From the NCBI RefSeq assembly GCF_000024405.1, contig NC_013517.1:62001-126000 (forward strand): a stretch of DNA of 64,000 nt, in the 5' to 3' direction. The first letter of the stretch is position 1, and every line of letters begins with the position of its first letter. The notes beneath the pieces were generated by a model. That model was given only the letters and a program-made list of their open reading frames with translations. It ran no database searches and had not been told where the DNA came from. A program made the translations under genes and the position numbers. Shown piece by piece: positions 58,248 through 64,000 of this stretch. The stretch is from Sebaldella termitidis ATCC 33386. GTDB taxonomy: Bacteria; Fusobacteriota; Fusobacteriia; Fusobacteriales; Leptotrichiaceae.

Positions 58248-58715
58248 ATGACTATGAAAAAGGTAATCTTAACACTGTTTATATGTCTGTCAGCTATATT
58301 TTATGCAGCATGTAACGTAGAACCAACAGATTATTTTAAGAATGCATTTGGGGAAGACACGACAGACTCTATGTTTTTTGTGGAATTAAGACAGTACAAT
58401 GAAAGAAATATCATGTTCATTAAGGACGGGAAATTATATATCAGAGGAAAAGAATTTACTGGTATTGATCCTACGAAATTTAATTCTTTGGATTACGGCT
58501 ATTATGCAATTGATAATGCTGTTTACTATCTGGATAAGAAATTAATGGACTACAGCGGTAAAATTGATAATTTAAGAACTTATGAAGTACACAATACTAA
58601 AATCGACAATAAGAATCCTGACTGTAAAGGTGAAGATATCGGAATGAACGATTTTTATCTAAAAGTATTAAATGGAAGAGTACTTTATAAAAACGGAAAT
58701 GCACTGGGTAAATAA
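58248..58715 (+). CDS. small DKNYY-type putative lipoprotein
   Basis: 155 residues from the ATG at 58248 (GGAGG 5 nt upstream). Signal peptide with lipobox YAAC (KKVILTLFICLSAIFYAAC); the mature part contains AIDNAVYYLDKKL, the DKNYY-style repeat. Function unknown; inserted in the leu operon. Confidence 0.65.
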   Translation: MTMKKVILTLFICLSAIFYAACNVEPTDYFKNAFGEDTTDSMFFVELRQYNERNIMFIKDGKLYIRGKEFTGIDPTKFNSLDYGYYAIDNAVYYLDKKLMDYSGKIDNLRTYEVHNTKIDNKNPDCKGEDIGMNDFYLKVLNGRVLYKNGNALGK

Positions 58716-58835
58716 GTAAATAATTGATAAAATCTTTCCGGGCTTATCATAATGAAAGGATATTATTCCCGGATTTGTGATAAGCGGGGAAGAGAAAGAA
58801 AGATAAAATTAATAAAATATGGAACGGAGGAAGAA

Positions 58836-59381
58836 ATGGAGAAAGTAATAAAAGGAAAAGTATACGTATTAGGTGATAATATTGATACAGACCAGATTAT
58901 TCCGGCAATGCATCTGGTATATAAAATTGATGATCCTGAGGAAGTAAAATTATACGGGAAGTATGCCATGTCAGGACTGCCTGCTGATATAGCAGGAGAT
59001 AAGCCGTTTATAAAAGATGGTGAATATACTTCCGAGTATGTTGTTATGGTAGCAGGTAAAAATTTCGGCTGCGGATCGTCAAGAGAGCATGCACCTTTAG
59101 CTTTGGAAAAAGCAGGAATAAAAGCAGTAGTAGCAGAAGATTATGCAAGAATTTTTTATAGAAATTCTGTTGACGGAGGATTTTTAGTTCCGTTTGAAAC
59201 ACCTGCTTCAATAAAAGAAAGCTTTGCTACTGATGATGAAGTGGAAATAGACGTGGAAAAAGGAACGATAACTAATATTACAAAGGGACAGACTTTCGAG
59301 CTTAGAAGTCTGGGAGATGTAAAAGATATCATCGAAGCCGGCGGTTTATTTAATTATGCGAAAAATAATAAAAATATCTAA
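58836..59381 (+). CDS. leuD: 3-isopropylmalate dehydratase small subunit
   Basis: 181 residues from the ATG at 58836 (CGGAGG upstream); longer starts lack a ribosome-binding site. [21 protein letters not shown] start, [17 protein letters not shown] (about 73-89), C-terminal [18 protein letters not shown]. Partner of LeuC; short archaeal-type small subunit. Confidence 0.95.
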   Translation: MEKVIKGKVYVLGDNIDTDQIIPAMHLVYKIDDPEEVKLYGKYAMSGLPADIAGDKPFIKDGEYTSEYVVMVAGKNFGCGSSREHAPLALEKAGIKAVVAEDYARIFYRNSVDGGFLVPFETPASIKESFATDDEVEIDVEKGTITNITKGQTFELRSLGDVKDIIEAGGLFNYAKNNKNI

Positions 59382-59404
59382 TTATAATCAGGAAAGGAGA
59401 AGAA

Positions 59405-60463
59405 ATGGACTTTAAAATAGCTGTTTTAAAAGGTGACGGAATTGGTCCGGAGATAGTAAATGAGGCGATAAAAGTCTTGGATAAAATAGGTGAAAAGTTT
59501 GGACATAAATTTAATTATGAACAGGGATATCTGGGAGGGGAATCAATTGATAAATTCGGTAAGCCTCTGACAGATGAAACTGTAGAATTATGTAAAAACA
59601 GTGATGCTGTACTCTTAGGTGCAGTAGGAGGGCCTAAATGGGACGTTATCGATCCGGCTATAAGACCGGAAAAAGGTCTTTTAGGGATAAGAAAAGCTCT
59701 TGAGCTTTATACTAACCTGAGACCGGCTATTTTATACAATGCATTAAAGGATGCAAGCCCTTTAAAGCCTGAAATAATCGGAGACGGTCTGGATATGATG
59801 GTAATAAGAGAGCTTACAGGAGGACTTTACTTCGGTAAGAAAGAGCTTACAAAGGATTATGCATACGACACTATGTATTATACAAGAGGAGAAATAGAGA
59901 GAATAGTAAAAAAAGGTTTTGAAATAGCAAGACTAAGATCAAAAAAACTGACAAGCGTAGAAAAGGCAAATGTATTAGACAGTTCAAAATTATGGAAAGA
60001 AGTAGCAATAGAGATGGGGAAAGATTATCCAGATGTGGAACTAATCCATATGTATGCTGATAATGCAGCGATGCAGCTAGTTATAAATCCAAGACAATTC
60101 GATACAATAGTAACTGAGAATACTTTTGGAGATATACTTTCCGATGAGGCAAGTATGCTGACTGGATCGATAGGAATGCTGCCTTCTGCAAGCCTGGGAG
60201 ACGGAAAAGTGGGATTATATGAGCCTATACATGGATCAGCTCCAGATATAGCCGGGAAAGGAATTGCCAATCCTATAGCAACTATACTGTCAGTGGCAAT
60301 GATGCTTAGATACTCATTTAACTTAACAGAAGAGGCAGATACAATAGAGAAAGCCGTAGAAGCAGTTCTGAATGAAGGCTACAGAACAGGAGACATATAT
60401 AGTGAAGGAACTAAAAAAGTAGGAACTGTGGAAATGGGAGAATTAATAAAAGAAAGATTATAA
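59405..60463 (+). CDS. leuB: 3-isopropylmalate dehydrogenase
   Basis: 352 residues. [35 protein letters not shown] (about 135-145), [23 protein letters not shown] (NAD-binding region) and [19 protein letters not shown]. Oxidises isopropylmalate, and in the CimA route methylmalate. Confidence 0.97.
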   Translation: MDFKIAVLKGDGIGPEIVNEAIKVLDKIGEKFGHKFNYEQGYLGGESIDKFGKPLTDETVELCKNSDAVLLGAVGGPKWDVIDPAIRPEKGLLGIRKALELYTNLRPAILYNALKDASPLKPEIIGDGLDMMVIRELTGGLYFGKKELTKDYAYDTMYYTRGEIERIVKKGFEIARLRSKKLTSVEKANVLDSSKLWKEVAIEMGKDYPDVELIHMYADNAAMQLVINPRQFDTIVTENTFGDILSDEASMLTGSIGMLPSASLGDGKVGLYEPIHGSAPDIAGKGIANPIATILSVAMMLRYSFNLTEEADTIEKAVEAVLNEGYRTGDIYSEGTKKVGTVEMGELIKERL

Positions 60464-60480
60464 GAAAGAAGGCGTAAAGA

Positions 60481-61671
60481 ATGAATCTGAGATTCGCAGA
60501 CAGAATGAACAATGCGCAAAAATCATTCATAAGAGAGATCCTGAAAGTAGTGGGGAATCCCGAGATAATATCGTTTGCCGGAGGTCTTCCGAATCCTATT
60601 TCATTTCCCATAAAAAAGATACAGGAAGCAACAGACAAGATACTGGAAGAAGATGGGGAAAATATTCTTCAGTACAGCACTACAGAAGGGTATCTTCCGC
60701 TCAGGGAATATATATCAGAAAGATATTTGAAAAATTCAGGTGTAGTAGTACCTCCTGATGAAATACTTATAACAAACGGATCACAGCAGGGTCTGGATCT
60801 TATAGGAAAAGTATTTCTGAATAAAGGCGACTGCATGCTTATGGAGGAGCCGGGATATCTCGGGGCAATACAGGCATTTTCAATGTTTGAGCCTGAGTTT
60901 AAGACAGTTCTCATGAACCATGACGGAGTAGATACTGAAAAATTGAAAGAAAGCATAGAAAAATATAATCCGAAATTATTTTATGCAGTACCGAATTTTC
61001 AAAATCCGTCAGGTATTACATATTCTGAGGAAAACAGAAAACAGATAGCTGGTTTTATGAAAGGCTCTGATACGATACTCATAGAAGATGATCCTTACGG
61101 AGAATTAAGATTTATGGGCAGCAGAGTTCCGTCAATGAAAAAATATATGAATGATAATGTTATTCTGCTCGGTTCTTTTTCCAAGATAGTTTCTCCGGGA
61201 ATGAGACTGGGATGGATACATGCCGGTCATGAAATTATGGAAAAACTAATAATTGCCAAGCAGGGAGCAGATTTGCACAGTAATTATTTTTCACAGAGAG
61301 TTGTTTATGAATATCTGAAAGAAAATAATATAGAAGTGCATATAGAAAAAATCACTGATCTCTACAAAAAACAAAGAGACTGTATGGTTAATTCAATAGA
61401 AAAGTATTTTCCAAAAGAAGTACAGACTACAAAGCCAGAAGGCGGAATGTTTATATGGGTAACACTTCCTGAAAAATATTCTTCAATGGATTTGTTTAAT
61501 ATAGCAATAAAGAAAAAAGTAGCCTTTGTACCGGGAGATCCGTTTTATACGGGTAAAGAAGGGGTGAATGCTTTCAGGCTAAATTATACAAACAGTACTG
61601 AGGATAAGATAGAGGAAGGTATAAAAATACTGGCAGAGGGAATAAAAGAGCTTTTGTCGGAAAAAAATTAG
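60481..61671 (+). CDS. PLP-dependent class I aminotransferase (LysN/MocR-type)
   Basis: 396 residues. ISFAGGLPNPISFP start, NGSQQGLDLIGKVFLNKGD, PNFQNPSGITYS, DDPYGELRF, and the PLP-lysine motif GSFSKIVSPGMRLGW (about 236-250). This is the 2-aminoadipate/branched-chain type, not the fold-IV IlvE. With no ilvE in the cluster it probably performs the final transamination of the three oxo acids. Confidence 0.88.
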   Translation: MNLRFADRMNNAQKSFIREILKVVGNPEIISFAGGLPNPISFPIKKIQEATDKILEEDGENILQYSTTEGYLPLREYISERYLKNSGVVVPPDEILITNGSQQGLDLIGKVFLNKGDCMLMEEPGYLGAIQAFSMFEPEFKTVLMNHDGVDTEKLKESIEKYNPKLFYAVPNFQNPSGITYSEENRKQIAGFMKGSDTILIEDDPYGELRFMGSRVPSMKKYMNDNVILLGSFSKIVSPGMRLGWIHAGHEIMEKLIIAKQGADLHSNYFSQRVVYEYLKENNIEVHIEKITDLYKKQRDCMVNSIEKYFPKEVQTTKPEGGMFIWVTLPEKYSSMDLFNIAIKKKVAFVPGDPFYTGKEGVNAFRLNYTNSTEDKIEEGIKILAEGIKELLSEKN

Positions 61672-61685
61672 CAAACACAGGATAG

Positions 61686-62810
<1,125 letters not shown>

Positions 62811-62823
62811 TAACTATATAAAG

Positions 62824-62850
62824 GTCGTATCTTAGGATACGGCTTTTTTA
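62824..62850 (+). terminator. terminator of the branched-chain amino acid cluster
   Basis: GTCGTATC (62824-62831) pairs with GATACGGC (62836-62843; one G-U), then six T. Confidence 0.9.
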
Positions 62851-63225
62851 GTGATATTTTTATGGTATTGTAAATCAAGGAAAGAAACAAAAAAATAAAG
62901 ATAAACATTATAAAAAAGACCTGTATTCAGTATTTATGTCTAGATACAGCTCAGTTTTTACTGATAATTTGATTTTTACTCTGCATAAAAAGTCGGCTTA
63001 TTATTTCCTCAATAGTGTAAACAAGATGTCGTGTATACTTGTGAAATTACTGGAACTCTGATCCTGATCTTAGGGAATTACAGCTCTGCTTTTCCGGACT
63101 GTCTGTTCCAGAATGTAGTATTTTAACAGTTAGTTTTCCAGTGAAACCTGTATTAGTTTAGAAGCAAAGATAATCTATCAGAGTTTTCTCACAAGTAAGA
63201 AAAATAAAAATGTGGAAAATAATTT
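62851..63225. other. 375-bp gap, no gene seen
   Basis: A/T-rich with no ORF of note and no strong hairpin. Confidence 0.5.
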
Positions 63226-63885
63226 TTATATTTTAATATCTTCTTTTTCCAGATCACTAATAAAGTGTATTTTACTATCAAATTTTAATAACCAGCGAAC
63301 GTGTAAAAAAATATCAGTGGTATTTCTTGTGCAGACACCTGAGACTATCAGATCATCTCTCATTCCGCCGGTATTTTCATCCTGCATGTAGCCGATTACT
63401 TTAAGACCTTCACGCAAAAGAACAGGATTTCCCCAAAAATCAGATTTAACACTATTTTGTGACAGCAGCACACAGTCATCAGATATAATTTCATTAAAAT
63501 CGACATATAAACAGGGATATTTTGAGGTAAAGGCATATGAATCTATTTTATAATCAGGCAGCTCGCCTTTTCTTTTCAGACGCTTTTCTCTTTTAGTCAG
63601 TTTTTCTTCTTTTTCCTGAAATTCTTTAGGAAGCCATACAGGCTGAAACCCTGATACACATAAAGCTATTTGTTCTGTATCCGAAATAATTATTGAATGC
63701 TGTAAATCATCCCACCCTTCTGCATCATAAGCTACTTCCCAGATTGGTTCGTCACTGTAAAGAGAAGGTGAAGGAGAGAATCGTATAAATTGAAATTTAT
63801 ACTCAGGGAATCCTTTATGTAATTTATATTTTTTTATATATTCTTCGGCTAAGTTAATAACAGATTTCTCGTCCAGTTTAGGCAA
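63226..63885 (-). CDS. hypothetical protein
   Basis: 219 residues from TTG at 63885, supported by GGGAGG 8 nt upstream; the ATG between them (ATGATTGCCTAA) stops after three codons. It has FRFSPSPSLYSDEPIWEVAYDAEGWDDLQ near residues 34-62, a basic helix KLTKREKRLKRKGELP (about 93-108), and an acidic end. No known family recognised; no signal or membrane segment. Cytoplasmic. Single gene. Confidence 0.6.
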   Translation of the reverse strand: MPKLDEKSVINLAEEYIKKYKLHKGFPEYKFQFIRFSPSPSLYSDEPIWEVAYDAEGWDDLQHSIIISDTEQIALCVSGFQPVWLPKEFQEKEEKLTKREKRLKRKGELPDYKIDSYAFTSKYPCLYVDFNEIISDDCVLLSQNSVKSDFWGNPVLLREGLKVIGYMQDENTGGMRDDLIVSGVCTRNTTDIFLHVRWLLKFDSKIHFISDLEKEDIKI

Positions 63886-64000
63886 TCATATATCCTCCCT
63901 TGTATAATAATTCAGATTATATCATATAAATTTTATAATTTGCGAAAGATATAAAAATAATTTTCAAATGAATTATTTTCAAATTAACTTGCTTTTTTAT

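Overview
The window (low G+C, roughly one third; strong purine-rich Shine-Dalgarno sequences; frequent GTG and TTG starts) looks like the chromosome of a fusobacterium, most plausibly Leptotrichiaceae (Sebaldella/Leptotrichia-like). That is an inference from base composition, gene content and the mfd/parvulin-lipoprotein neighbourhood; it was not checked by any search.

Region 1 (1-17.2 kb) is the tail and lysis part of a siphovirus-like prophage: a Mu Com-like zinc-finger protein, a sigma-region-4-like regulator, an unrecognised 437-residue gene, tail terminator and tail tube proteins, a tail assembly chaperone pair made by a perfect -1 slippery heptamer (GGGTTTG, 4469-4475), a giant tape measure protein, a reverse-strand secreted-protein 'moron', a J-like tail tip protein, several appendage proteins, a broken holin and an intact BhlA-like holin. 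Head, packaging and integrase genes are not in the window. A decayed IS3-family element with 13-bp inverted repeats (17304-18419) follows, then about 730 bp without a gene.

Region 2 (19.1-23 kb, minus strand) is a flavin reductase and the rpsB-tsf-pyrH-frr operon, with a sigma70 promoter and a structured S2-type leader. Region 3 (23-34.3 kb) is the most unusual part. Seven copies of a roughly 65-nt minus-strand sRNA gene lie in intergenic DNA (four at 23.0-24.0 kb, one at 31.2 kb, two at 33.9-34.2 kb). Each has a TATAAT box, an array of xxxAAG hexamers at exact 11-bp spacing ending 10 bp upstream of TATAAT, a conserved CUUCAUAACCCCCUU segment complementary to an idealised ribosome-binding site plus start codon, and a terminator hairpin showing compensatory base changes. 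The layout closely parallels the CiaR-controlled csRNAs of streptococci. Between them lie an opine-dehydrogenase/YkvI-type transporter pair, a histidine kinase with a response regulator carrying two tandem ANTAR domains behind a two-hairpin/terminator leader, an AraC-type regulator, a parS-like site, and a protein made of three fused RidA domains.

Region 4 (34.4-45.3 kb) is housekeeping: a YwaF-like membrane protein, mfd, a PpiC-type lipoprotein, an S4 protein, ispE, spoVG, an acetyltransferase, pth and an ABC exporter.

Region 5 (46.1-62.9 kb) is a long branched-chain amino acid cluster: ilvD-ilvA-ilvH1-ilvB-ilvH2-leuA-cimA-(phosphoesterase)-leuC-(SH3-like)-(lipoprotein)-leuD-leuB-aminotransferase-ilvC. 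It encodes two routes to 2-oxobutyrate (IlvA and CimA) and the complete valine, isoleucine and leucine pathways. It is preceded by a short Leu/Val/Ile-rich ORF and an intrinsic terminator, which suggests attenuation, and ends at a terminator after ilvC. One reverse-strand gene of unknown function closes the window.
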